Origin: CAZSLC01 sp964607675
GTDB lineage: Bacteria > Bacteroidota > Bacteroidia > Bacteroidales > UBA932
DNA: 64,000 bases
Reading direction: 5' to 3'
Assembly (NCBI GenBank): GCA_964607675.1
Contig: CAZSLC010000001.1
Span: 109,401-173,400, forward strand
Below are positions 52,343 to 61,075 of this stretch, piece after piece (positions within the stretch are counted from its first letter, which is position 1; every line of letters starts with the position of its first letter). Below the pieces are notes generated by a model, which saw only the letters and a program-made list of their open reading frames with translations, did not search any database and was not told the DNA's origin. A program made the translations under genes and the position numbers.

Positions 52343-53054
52343 ACTCAGCGCATGTGATTGCAGTAGCAATAGCCACATTGAGAGATTCACACTGGTTGTC
52401 ATTTGGTAAAAATGGTGGAATGAAAAGCCTTTTCTCCATTGGAATTAATCGAGAAATATCTTCGGAAATACCGTTGTTTTCACTTCCCATTACTATCAAG
52501 GCATCATTGTCAAGATTGTCTTTAGTATATATATTTTCTCCATCAAGAAAGGTTCCATATACGCTTTTGGAATCAGAAACGTATGATTGCACAACGTTCT
52601 TAATGGGAAGATAATATACTTTTTTTCTAAAAACTGCACCCATAGAGGCTTGAACCACTTTCGAATTGAACATATCAACACAATCTTCAGATGCAAATAT
52701 CGATTCAATACCAAACCAATCAGCTAACCTAATAATTGTTCCCATATTGCCAGGATCCCTGACAGAATCAAGTGCTATTGATAGTCCTTTTTGATGAAAA
52801 TTAGGGTAGTCTATTTTGGGTATTTTTACAATAGCAATAATTGGAGAAGGGGAGGATAAATGAGATATTTTTGACATTTGCTCTTCGCCAATATCGTCAA
52901 TGCTATATTTTGAAATAATTGTAAAATCTGATTTGGATACCTCTTCAACCATTTTTTCCCCTTCGACAACAAATAAGGACTCTTTATCCCTAAATCTTTT
53001 TAATGAGAGAGATTTGAAAAGGGCAATTTCAGATTTTGATAACCTTTTCATCAA
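52323..53054 (-). CDS. TrmH/SpoU-family RNA 2'-O-methyltransferase
   Basis: A 243-residue SPOUT methyltransferase with the three motifs: DSVRDPGNMGTIIRLADWFG, GSENNGIS and SLNVAIATAITCAEF. The N-terminal 90 residues are the usual substrate-binding domain. It methylates ribose in tRNA or rRNA; the target nucleotide cannot be assigned. Its start overlaps the arginine decarboxylase stop by 4 bases (ATGA), so they are co-transcribed. Confidence 0.9.
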   Translation of the reverse strand: MMKRLSKSEIALFKSLSLKRFRDKESLFVVEGEKMVEEVSKSDFTIISKYSIDDIGEEQMSKISHLSSPSPIIAIVKIPKIDYPNFHQKGLSIALDSVRDPGNMGTIIRLADWFGIESIFASEDCVDMFNSKVVQASMGAVFRKKVYYLPIKNVVQSYVSDSKSVYGTFLDGENIYTKDNLDNDALIVMGSENNGISEDISRLIPMEKRLFIPPFLPNDNQCESLNVAIATAITCAEFRRRIL

Positions 53055-54448
53055 TACCCCAATATTTTTAACATAGATTTATATGTTTGCTCTTTGCTAA
53101 ACAATTTGGTGGTGTAATCACCATCCTCTGTCTTATCAATAATGATATGCTTAGGAGCAGGCTGCAGGCAATGTTGTATTCCTCCATATCCAGCAATAGA
53201 CTCTTGATATGCCCCAGTGTGGAAAAAGCCGATATAAAGGGGTTCTTCATCATTCTCTTTGATAGTGGGTAGAAATATTGCATTTGCATGGGCTTCTGCA
53301 TTATAATAATCTTGACTATCACAGGTTAAACCACCTAGGAATACCCTTTGATAATCACAATTCCATTTATTAATTGGGAGTAAGATAAACCTTTGTTTAA
53401 TACCCCAAGTGTCGGGAAGTGTTGTCATAAATGAACTATCAACCATATACCATCGTTCTCTATCATTTTGTTGTTTAACATCTAATATTGAATAGATTGT
53501 AGCACCACTCTCTCCGACAGTAAACGAACCGAATTCTGTAAATATATTAGGTTCCTCAACACCCCTTTGTTGACAAATGCTCTTTATTTGAGCAATGACC
53601 TCTTCGCACATATATTCATACTCGTAGTCCATTGCCAGTGAATTTTTTATAGGAAATCCCCCCCCAATATTTAATGAATCAAGCTCTGGACATATTGTTT
53701 TCAAATCACAATATGCAGAAACGCACTTACTAAGTTCATTCCAATAGTATGCGTTGTCCCTAATTCCTGTATTTATAAAAAAGTGGAGCATTTTTAGTGA
53801 GAATTTTTTATTCTTAGAAATTTCATTCCTATAGAAAGGAAGAATGTCTGAATACCTAATACCTAAACGTGATGTGTAAAATTCAAATTTAGGTTCCTCC
53901 TCAGCAGCAATTCTAAGACCAATTCTACATGGTTCATTGATTGCATTATTCAACTGTTCAAATTCCCCCATATTATCAAGGACAGGCACTGTATTTTTCC
54001 AGCCTGAGTTTATAAAATTGGAAATATTTTCAATATATGTATCCCTTTTATATCCGTTGCATATAATGAATAAATCCTTATCAACTTTTCCCTCAGTATA
54101 AAGTGCTTCAATCAAGTTGAAATCAAATGCAGATGATGTTTCAATGTGTATGTCGTTTTTCAATGCCTCTTCAAGAATAAAAGAAAAGTGGGAACTTTTG
54201 GTACAGTAGCAATAATGATACTCTCCCTGATAGTCAACTTTTGCCATTGCAACATTGAACATCCTTTTTGCCCTTTGAATCTGTGATGAGATTTTGGGTA
54301 GATAGGTTATTTTCAGTGGTGTGCCATACTGCTCAATTACATCCATTATCGGAATATTGTGAAAAAAAAGATTTCCTTCTTCAACTCTAAATTCATCTTG
54401 AGGAAATTCAAAAGTTTGTTCAATTAGATCAATGTACTTGTTCTTCAT
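53051..54448 (-). CDS. Arginine decarboxylase-like PLP enzyme
   Basis: A 465-residue fold-III PLP decarboxylase. The PLP lysine is K84 in CYCTKSSHFS, the SLNIGGGFPI glycine loop binds phosphate, and the Cys in GGLTCDSQDYY is the catalytic acid. The protein is shorter than E. coli SpeA (about 660 residues) but fits the compact Bacteroidota form, annotated as arginine decarboxylase. It would make agmatine for polyamines. Another substrate in the same fold (diaminopimelate, carboxyspermidine) is less likely on motifs alone. Confidence 0.75.
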   Translation of the reverse strand: MKNKYIDLIEQTFEFPQDEFRVEEGNLFFHNIPIMDVIEQYGTPLKITYLPKISSQIQRAKRMFNVAMAKVDYQGEYHYCYCTKSSHFSFILEEALKNDIHIETSSAFDFNLIEALYTEGKVDKDLFIICNGYKRDTYIENISNFINSGWKNTVPVLDNMGEFEQLNNAINEPCRIGLRIAAEEEPKFEFYTSRLGIRYSDILPFYRNEISKNKKFSLKMLHFFINTGIRDNAYYWNELSKCVSAYCDLKTICPELDSLNIGGGFPIKNSLAMDYEYEYMCEEVIAQIKSICQQRGVEEPNIFTEFGSFTVGESGATIYSILDVKQQNDRERWYMVDSSFMTTLPDTWGIKQRFILLPINKWNCDYQRVFLGGLTCDSQDYYNAEAHANAIFLPTIKENDEEPLYIGFFHTGAYQESIAGYGGIQHCLQPAPKHIIIDKTEDGDYTTKLFSKEQTYKSMLKILGY

Positions 54449-54513
54449 CTCTTAAAAGTAAGTGAGTTACTTGTGTTAAAAATATAGCATCCGACTAACT
54501 CGGAATTTTTCTG

Positions 54514-54521
54514 CAAATATA
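54514..54521 (-). promoter_or_regulatory. -7 element for the arginine decarboxylase/methyltransferase pair
   Basis: On the minus strand this reads TATATTTG followed by C, giving a leader of about 58 bases before the ATG at 54448. The leader contains a small TCCGA/TCGGA hairpin of doubtful meaning. Confidence 0.45.
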
Positions 54522-54553
54522 TTTAACAATTTTTATTTACGTATTAAAAATTT

Positions 54554-54561
54554 TAAATTTG
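54554..54561 (+). promoter_or_regulatory. -7 element for the TamA-like gene
   Basis: TAAATTTG followed by C. It decides the start codon: an in-frame TTG at 54559 lies within this element and could not be in the message, so the ATG at 54577 is used. Confidence 0.5.
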
Positions 54562-54576
54562 CATAAAATATTATAT

Positions 54577-56886
54577 ATGTCAAAAAGAGCTACACCTTAC
54601 ATATTGCTATTCTCATTAATGCTAATGTGTTTCTCTTGTAGTACAACCAAGGTAATTCCAGAGGGATCATATAGGCTTAGACAAAATAAGGTCATCATTT
54701 TAAATAAAGAAAAAAATCCTTCATTCTCTACTTCAAAGTTATCCCCATATATACGTCAAAAACCCAATTCATATTTTATTTTCAAGTGGAACCCTTTTTT
54801 AAATATTTACAATTGGAGTAATGGAAAAGGGAAAGGGTGGGATAAATTTGTGCAAAAGCTTGGTCAAGCACCTGTTGTATTTGATTCATTGTCAGTTGAA
54901 AAGAGTATTGTAAATATTAAAACTCAACTTGAGTATTTAGGATATTATAATTCTATAGTAACTGATAGCGTTTTTTATAAAAATAAATTGGCAGATGTAT
55001 CCTATATAGTTCAATTAGGGAAAAGATATCCTATAAATAGTGTTGAGTACTCTATAGCAGATACCACTTTGAGAAATAATTATTATAAAGATACAGCTAA
55101 TTCATTGATTAAAAAGTGGAAACCACTTTCTGAAGATTTACTTGATGATGAAACATCGCGCGTAACAAATAAATTAAAAAACAATGGTTATTACAATTTT
55201 TCTAAAAATTATTTCTATTTTGAAGCCGATACTACTTCAATGAAGGATTATGCTGCTTTGAAGATTAAAGTGGAGAATTTTTCTCGAAATGACATCCGTT
55301 CAGATTTTAGAAAAACTAATATACCTTCGCCTCACAAGCAGTTTTATCTTAGAAATATTTATGTTTATCCTGTATCAAATATGATAAGATATCAAGCATC
55401 TCTCACAATACGAGGCGATCAGATATTGGATACCCTCAAACATGGGAATATTACAATTATATATGACAACAAATTAAAAATTCGTCCTTCGGTCTTAGAT
55501 AATACGAACCAGTTAGTTCCAGGTGCCTTATATCGATCAGATGATGTTGATAATACTTATCGCCGTTTTACCAATTTGAGATTATATAACAGTGTCAATT
55601 TGCAGATAGATCAGTCTGCCTCTGATTCGGTAGATTGTACAATCAAATTGCTACCTTCTAAAATACATGGATACAAATTGAATTTAGAGGCATCTCTAAA
55701 TTCAACAGGTCTTTTTGGTATTTCTCCCGCTGTATCTTATTATAACAGAAATATTTTTAGGGGCGGGGAGTGGTTCAACCTGTCACTAATGGGCAATTTT
55801 CAGAGGCCAATTAAAAAGAACAAGAAGGGAAATGCCACCGAATTTGGAGCAACAGCAGGTGTTAGTTTTCCTACATTCTTATTTCTCCCTGATAGGCTAT
55901 TTAAAAAAGTATTACCCCGTACAGATGTCTCCTTTACATATAACTACCAGAGAAGAGAGGAATATACGAGAAATATGATAAGAGCACAGTTTGGGTATAG
56001 TTGGAATAGCCGTTCAAACAATTTTTTTTATCAAGTTTCTCCGATTCAACTCAGTATTGTCAATCTTCCTAAAATGAGTAAAGAGTTTTATGAATCTTTA
56101 AAAAATCCGTTTGTACAAGATTCATATAAAAATCACTTTGATTTTGGTGCTAATTCAATAATCTCTTATCAATCGGATCCATCGCTTGATTCTAAAAAGT
56201 CAAATTTCAAAGCTAATCTTCAATTAAATATATCTGGCAATTTATTAAGTGCATTTAATTCTCTTATGAAGGAGGATACACTTGGTAAAAAAATGATATG
56301 GGGCACCCCTTATTCTCAATATGTAAGAGGAGAATTATCATTAGTATATACATGGATTTTTGGGAAAAATAAGAAACAAGCTGTTGCTGTGAGGGGATTA
56401 GGGGGAATAGGATATGCTTATGGAAACTCATCAGCAATTCCTTTTGAACGTCTTTTTTGGGCTGGTGGGTCAAATAGTTTAAGGGGTTGGTCTGCTCGAA
56501 CAGTTGGTCCTGGATCATCCCCAATTGATACCACATTCTCAATTCCTAACCAGACAGGTGATTTTAGATTGGAGGCTAATGTGGAGTATAGATTCCCACT
56601 ATTTTGGCTTCTAAGGGGTGCTGTGTTCTTTGATGCAGGTAATGTGTGGAATTTAAAATCAATGAAAAAGACTTCACTGGATACAGGGGTTGAGCCAAAC
56701 AATATCCTCTCTACTGTAGCTTTCAATACTGGGGTAGGACTTAGGGTAGATATTCAATTTGTAGTTATCAGATTTGATCTTGGTATAAAATTATATGAGC
56801 CCTCTACATTGAAATGGAGAGGGCCCAATGAATGGTTTGCTAAAGATGGATTTGCTTTCCAATTTGGTATTGGATATCCATTTTAG
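54577..56886 (+). CDS. BamA/TamA-family outer-membrane protein with lipoprotein-type N-terminus
   Basis: A 769-residue protein. The signal peptide ends in CFSC, giving a probable lipidated Cys, followed by STTKVIPEG, usual for Bacteroidota members of this group. POTRA-like repeats extend over about residues 30-350 and a C-terminal 16-strand barrel (Omp85 surface-antigen domain) over about 370-769, with the conserved GG.N.LRGW block (GGSNSLRGWS). It probably inserts or exports outer-membrane proteins, like TamA. The ATG at 54577 follows the promoter. The nearby methyltransferase gene is divergent. Confidence 0.88.
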   Translation: MSKRATPYILLFSLMLMCFSCSTTKVIPEGSYRLRQNKVIILNKEKNPSFSTSKLSPYIRQKPNSYFIFKWNPFLNIYNWSNGKGKGWDKFVQKLGQAPVVFDSLSVEKSIVNIKTQLEYLGYYNSIVTDSVFYKNKLADVSYIVQLGKRYPINSVEYSIADTTLRNNYYKDTANSLIKKWKPLSEDLLDDETSRVTNKLKNNGYYNFSKNYFYFEADTTSMKDYAALKIKVENFSRNDIRSDFRKTNIPSPHKQFYLRNIYVYPVSNMIRYQASLTIRGDQILDTLKHGNITIIYDNKLKIRPSVLDNTNQLVPGALYRSDDVDNTYRRFTNLRLYNSVNLQIDQSASDSVDCTIKLLPSKIHGYKLNLEASLNSTGLFGISPAVSYYNRNIFRGGEWFNLSLMGNFQRPIKKNKKGNATEFGATAGVSFPTFLFLPDRLFKKVLPRTDVSFTYNYQRREEYTRNMIRAQFGYSWNSRSNNFFYQVSPIQLSIVNLPKMSKEFYESLKNPFVQDSYKNHFDFGANSIISYQSDPSLDSKKSNFKANLQLNISGNLLSAFNSLMKEDTLGKKMIWGTPYSQYVRGELSLVYTWIFGKNKKQAVAVRGLGGIGYAYGNSSAIPFERLFWAGGSNSLRGWSARTVGPGSSPIDTTFSIPNQTGDFRLEANVEYRFPLFWLLRGAVFFDAGNVWNLKSMKKTSLDTGVEPNNILSTVAFNTGVGLRVDIQFVVIRFDLGIKLYEPSTLKWRGPNEWFAKDGFAFQFGIGYPF

Positions 56887-56892
56887 AATACT

Positions 56893-58797
56893 TTATATCT
56901 TATATTTGACAAATAGTTCAATGGCTTGATACTCTGCCATCCCAAGTTTATCAAAAATCTCTGCAGTGTTGTGGTTTCTGGCTTCTGCCCTTTGCCAGAA
57001 CTCCCTAACATCTGTTCCAGGGAATCTTGGTCTGTCCTTCTGCGATTGGTGTCTGAATATTGCCTCTCTCTTAATGGTTACCTCTTCAGGAGACAACGGA
57101 ACAGCCATTTCTGCCTCTGCCACATCCCATTCTTGCCATGCGCCTCTGTAGAGCCATAATCTGCAATCTTTTAACCATTCTTCTTTACTCTCTTTAAGTT
57201 CATTTAATGCCCCTAAAATAGCCATTAGGCACACTCTGTGTGTCCCATGGGGGTCACTAAGGTCTCCTGCGGCAAATATTTGATGTGGTTTGATTTTCTG
57301 AAGCAACTCTTTAACAATTGATATATCTTTCTTGCCGAGTGGTTTTTTCTTTATTCCACCTGTTTCATAGAATGGTAGATTGAGGAAATGAACTTTATCG
57401 TCTGGAATTCCAAGATACCTACAGGCGGAGGTTGCCTCACCTCTTCTGATGGCTGCTTTAATATTTAAAACATCTTTTGGATCGGGGTCACCAGGGTGCT
57501 TCGTATTCAACTCTTTGTTGATCTTGCCATAGATTTTTTTAGATTCTTCGATATTCCCCCCGAAAATACTGTTTGTCTCAATGATAAAATCAAGATATCT
57601 GATTACATCGTGGTCAAATACTGCAATATCTCCGGATACTTCATAAGCCATGTGTAGGTCATGACCTTGAGTGGCTAGACGAGCAACTGTACCACCCATT
57701 GATATAACATCGTCGTCGGGGTGAGGGGAGAATACTATCACCCTTTTAGGATAGGGAAAAGCCCTCTCAGGACGAGTAGAGTCATCGGCATTTGGTTTTC
57801 CACCAGGCCACCCAGAAATAGTATGTTGTAAGTCATTAAAAATCTTAATATTCAAATCACTTGCCCTTCCTCTACGAGTCAAAAGATCTGACATCCCATT
57901 GTCGTTGTAATCCCTTTCAGTAAGTTTTAAAATAGGTTTATCGAGTTTTTTACAAAGCCAAAATACTGCTTTTTTAGTCAAATAGTCATCCCACTCACAA
58001 TCTCCTGTCATCCATGGGGTTTTAATACGAGTTAGCTCGGCAGCAGCAGAATTATCAATATATACTTCAACGCTATTATGCCTTTGAAGGAATGAAGCAG
58101 GAAATTGTTCAGAAATCTGACCTTCAACCATTAATTTTATTGAAGATGCATTGCCCTCTCCCCAAGCAAGGAAAAATATCTTTCTAGCGTTCAATATAGT
58201 TTGAATCCCCATTGTTAAACCATAGGCAGGTACATATTCAACTCCGAAAAAATCACTCGATGCACCAATACGTGAACTGTAGTTGAGTGTGATTTGACGG
58301 GTAACTGAATTATAATGTGATCCAGGCTCATTGAATCCCATATTTGAAAGTAGAACTATATCTAACCCACCAGCTTTGGAAATTAATCTTTCATAATCAT
58401 CACAGTGTTCTCTTACCTTTTCTCTATTGATAGTACTATCAAAAAAGTGAATGTTCTTAGGTTTTAAATCAACATGAGCAAAAAGATATTCATTCAAAAA
58501 TCTGTAATGACTTTGCAATTCATTTTTGTCAAGTGGGTAATATTCATCAATTACGAATACTTCTACATCCTTGAATGATACTTCCCCTTTTTTATATGAT
58601 TCTACAAGTTCTTCATAGACTTGAACGCATGCAGATGATGCTGATAGACCCAAAGTGCACTTTGACGATGAGTGAGTTTTATCTCTAATAGTTAGAATGA
58701 CTTTGTCGGCGACAATTTTAGAAGCATTGTCGGCATCAGGAAAGATTGAAACTGGAAGTTTTTCATACCTTTTCGTAAAATCTGAAGTTATTTCCAT
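56893..58797 (-). CDS. NagB-like / PIG-L deacetylase-like fusion protein
   Basis: A 634-residue fusion. Residues 1-260 follow glucosamine-6-phosphate deaminase (NagB); residues 370-634 are a PIG-L/LmbE-type deacetylase with the metal motif SPHPDDDV and a later DPHGTHR. The NagB half looks inactive as read: the GIGxxGHIGFNEP block is LLSNMGFNEPGS, losing the catalytic His and the acid before it, and the phosphate loop is GLSASSAC, not GLATGST. IDEYYPL keeps the Asp. In Bacteroidota this fusion is usually annotated as a deaminase; here only the PIG-L half appears intact. It ends 6 bases from tamA. Confidence 0.85.
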   Translation of the reverse strand: MEITSDFTKRYEKLPVSIFPDADNASKIVADKVILTIRDKTHSSSKCTLGLSASSACVQVYEELVESYKKGEVSFKDVEVFVIDEYYPLDKNELQSHYRFLNEYLFAHVDLKPKNIHFFDSTINREKVREHCDDYERLISKAGGLDIVLLSNMGFNEPGSHYNSVTRQITLNYSSRIGASSDFFGVEYVPAYGLTMGIQTILNARKIFFLAWGEGNASSIKLMVEGQISEQFPASFLQRHNSVEVYIDNSAAAELTRIKTPWMTGDCEWDDYLTKKAVFWLCKKLDKPILKLTERDYNDNGMSDLLTRRGRASDLNIKIFNDLQHTISGWPGGKPNADDSTRPERAFPYPKRVIVFSPHPDDDVISMGGTVARLATQGHDLHMAYEVSGDIAVFDHDVIRYLDFIIETNSIFGGNIEESKKIYGKINKELNTKHPGDPDPKDVLNIKAAIRRGEATSACRYLGIPDDKVHFLNLPFYETGGIKKKPLGKKDISIVKELLQKIKPHQIFAAGDLSDPHGTHRVCLMAILGALNELKESKEEWLKDCRLWLYRGAWQEWDVAEAEMAVPLSPEEVTIKREAIFRHQSQKDRPRFPGTDVREFWQRAEARNHNTAEIFDKLGMAEYQAIELFVKYKI

Positions 58798-58821
58798 TGT
58801 AATATTGTTAAAAATTATTCA

Positions 58822-59631
58822 TTAAATTATAGCTTTTTTAATTCTGATAAGAGATTTAAGTAATGGTTCTATTTGATTAAGGGCCATCATGTTATCTCCA
58901 TCTGATTTTGCAGAGGAAGGGTTGGGGTGTGTCTCTATGAATAGTCCATCTACACCAATGGCAATTGCCCCTTTGGATAGCACTGGGGCAAATTGTGGAG
59001 CACCTCCAGTAATACCACAAGATTGGTTAGGTTTTTGGAGAGAATGGGTAACATCAAGAACAACAGGGTGACCAAATGACTGCATAATAGGAATCCCCCT
59101 AAAATCTACAATTAAATCATTATACCCAAATTGAGTTCCTCTGTCGGTAAGTATGATTTTGTCATTTCCAAAGTGTTCCAACTTTTCAACCACAAATTCC
59201 ATAGATTCAGGGGAAAGAAATTGCCCTTTCTTTACATTTACATATCTGCCTGTTTTTGCAGCAGCCTCTAAAATATCAGTTTGACGGCTCAAAAATGCAG
59301 GAATTTGAAGGATGTCAATGTTGTATGATGCTACTAAAGATGCCTCTGATTGAGAATGAAAATCTGTGAGGATAGGTGTTTTTAGACTTTCTCTTATTTT
59401 TTGAAGTATCGAAAGTCCTTTTTCGTCACCAATTCCAGTAAAAGAGTTAAATTTTGATCTGTTGGCTTTTTTGTAGGAGGCTTTAAAAATGAAAGGAATT
59501 GAGTACTTATCGCAAATTTCACACAAATATTCTGCAATCCTAAAAGTAATTTCCTCATTTTCAATAACACAAGGCCCAGCAATAAGGAAAAAATTATTTT
59601 TTGAAAAATGTTTAAGATATTCTATTTCCAT
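58822..59631 (-). CDS. kdsA: 3-deoxy-8-phosphooctulonate synthase (KDO-8-P synthase)
   Basis: A 269-residue KdsA. It has the GPCVIEN start, FKASYKKANRSK (substrate-binding lysines), LTDRGTQFGYN and the C-terminal GIFIETHP-type segment (GLFIETHPNPSSAKSDG). It condenses phosphoenolpyruvate with arabinose 5-phosphate for lipopolysaccharide core synthesis. The segment DVTHSLQKPNQ, with Lys-Pro-Asn in place of Cys-type metal ligands, suggests a metal-independent class, though I am not certain. It lies between rarA and the NagB fusion. Confidence 0.92.
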   Translation of the reverse strand: MEIEYLKHFSKNNFFLIAGPCVIENEEITFRIAEYLCEICDKYSIPFIFKASYKKANRSKFNSFTGIGDEKGLSILQKIRESLKTPILTDFHSQSEASLVASYNIDILQIPAFLSRQTDILEAAAKTGRYVNVKKGQFLSPESMEFVVEKLEHFGNDKIILTDRGTQFGYNDLIVDFRGIPIMQSFGHPVVLDVTHSLQKPNQSCGITGGAPQFAPVLSKGAIAIGVDGLFIETHPNPSSAKSDGDNMMALNQIEPLLKSLIRIKKAII

Positions 59632-59649
59632 TATTTTTTTTATATCCTA

Positions 59650-59657
59650 CAAAAGTA
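59650..59657 (-). promoter_or_regulatory. Possible -7 element for kdsA
   Basis: The minus strand reads TACTTTTG, 18 bases before the kdsA ATG. It lies in the 35-base gap after rarA, so kdsA may have its own promoter. Confidence 0.35.
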
Positions 59658-59666
59658 CAAAAAATG

Positions 59667-60953
59667 TTAGTATTTATACTTTTCCCAAAGAGATTTCATC
59701 CTATTGCGTATCTCTTTTTCTTTAGAATTATCCCCTGGTTCGTAAAATTTTTCCCCTTTGTGTCCCTCAGGGAGAAATTCTTGATCTACAAAATTGCCTT
59801 CAAATTGATGAGCGTATTTGTAATCTTTGGCATACCCTAATTCTTTCATTAAGGAGGTAGGGGCATTCCTAAGATGGAGAGGAACAGGAGAATTATCACC
59901 TTTAGAGACAATATCAAGTGCTGTGTCGATGGCCATATAAGCAGAATTGCTTTTTTGTGAAGTGGCAAGATATATAGCACATTCTGCTAAAATAATCCGA
60001 GCCTCTGGCATCCCTATTTTATGAACTGCCTCAAAGCAGGATTGGGCAAGAAGGAGTGCATTGGGATTGGCGAGACCAATATCTTCTGAAGCCAATATTA
60101 TCATCCTCCTTGCAATAAATAGGGGATCCTCACCTCCAGAAAGCATCCTTGCCATCCAATAAATGGCTCCGTTAGGGTCTGAACCCCTTACACTTTTTAT
60201 GAAAGCAGAGATGATATCATAGTGCTGCTCCCCACCTTTATCATATATAGCTATATTCTCTTGTAATTTCTCTCCAATCAACTTATCTGTAATGACTATT
60301 TTCTCATCATCATTGTAGCAAGAGGTGATTATTTCAATGATATTTAGCAGTTTACGAGCATCTCCACCAGAAAATCTAAATAGTGCATCCTTCTCTTTAA
60401 CTACGACATCTCTATCTTTTAATAGCACATCATGTTTTAAAGTACGCTCTAATAATTCGTCTAAATCTTTAATTTCCAATGACTTTAATACATAAACTTG
60501 ACACCGTGAAAGGAGAGGAGTGATCACTTCAAAAGAGGGGTTTTCAGTGGTAGCGCCAATAAGTGTCACAATTCCAGTCTCAACCGCATTGAGGAGGGAA
60601 TCTTGTTGTGCTTTTGTGAATCTATGAATTTCATCTATAAAAAGAATTGGAGAACCTTTTGCAAAAATAGAATTCTGCTTTGCTTTTTCAAACACTTCAC
60701 GCATATCCTTGACGCCAGAATTGATGGCGGAAAGTGTATAAAATTCTCTATCTAAGTGAGATGCAATTATTTTAGCTAATGTAGTCTTACCAACACCAGG
60801 GGGGCCCCATAGGATAAAGGATGTGATTTTCTTGCTATCAATCATCTTTCTCAGAATCCCATTTTGACCAACTAAATGTTTTTGTCCCACATATTCCTCA
60901 AGATTTTGTGGTCTCATACGTTCTGGAAGAGGTGTATCATTTCTATTTAACAT
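59667..60953 (-). CDS. rarA: Replication-associated recombination protein A (AAA ATPase)
   Basis: A 428-residue AAA+ protein. Walker A is GPPGVGKTT (residues 50-58), Walker B is LFIDEIHRF, and the sensor GATTENPSFEV and C-terminal MgsA domain (ISAFIKSVRGSDPNGAIYW) are all intact. It acts at stalled replication forks. The N-terminal PLPERMRPQNLEEYVGQ is standard. It lies divergently from the rlmD-type gene. Confidence 0.94.
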   Translation of the reverse strand: MLNRNDTPLPERMRPQNLEEYVGQKHLVGQNGILRKMIDSKKITSFILWGPPGVGKTTLAKIIASHLDREFYTLSAINSGVKDMREVFEKAKQNSIFAKGSPILFIDEIHRFTKAQQDSLLNAVETGIVTLIGATTENPSFEVITPLLSRCQVYVLKSLEIKDLDELLERTLKHDVLLKDRDVVVKEKDALFRFSGGDARKLLNIIEIITSCYNDDEKIVITDKLIGEKLQENIAIYDKGGEQHYDIISAFIKSVRGSDPNGAIYWMARMLSGGEDPLFIARRMIILASEDIGLANPNALLLAQSCFEAVHKIGMPEARIILAECAIYLATSQKSNSAYMAIDTALDIVSKGDNSPVPLHLRNAPTSLMKELGYAKDYKYAHQFEGNFVDQEFLPEGHKGEKFYEPGDNSKEKEIRNRMKSLWEKYKY

Positions 60954-61046
60954 AATATAAATTGTGTTATAATTGGGGTGTCCTAAAAAACCTCAAAGTG
61001 TTATTGCGAATATAGCAATAAATTGTATTGTACTCTTCTTTTTGAT

Positions 61047-61054
61047 TATTTTTG
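61047..61054 (+). promoter_or_regulatory. -7 element for the RlmD-type gene
   Basis: TATTTTTG followed by C. A TTG at 61023-61025 gives a 21-base spacing as the -33. The expected transcript start lies near 61060, so the ATG at 61076 rather than the TTG at 61052 or ATG at 61058 is the likely start. Confidence 0.45.
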
Positions 61055-61075
61055 CGAATGAAAATATCTACAAAG

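Noticed and set aside
54490..54512. A small hairpin in the leader of the arginine decarboxylase gene
   Set aside because: The stem is only 5 bases and no riboswitch-like conserved element could be recognised.
56799..56824. A GC-rich inverted repeat (GCCCTCT/AGAGGGC) near the end of the TamA-like gene
   Set aside because: It lies in the coding region with a 12-base loop and no T-run after it, so it is not a convincing terminator.
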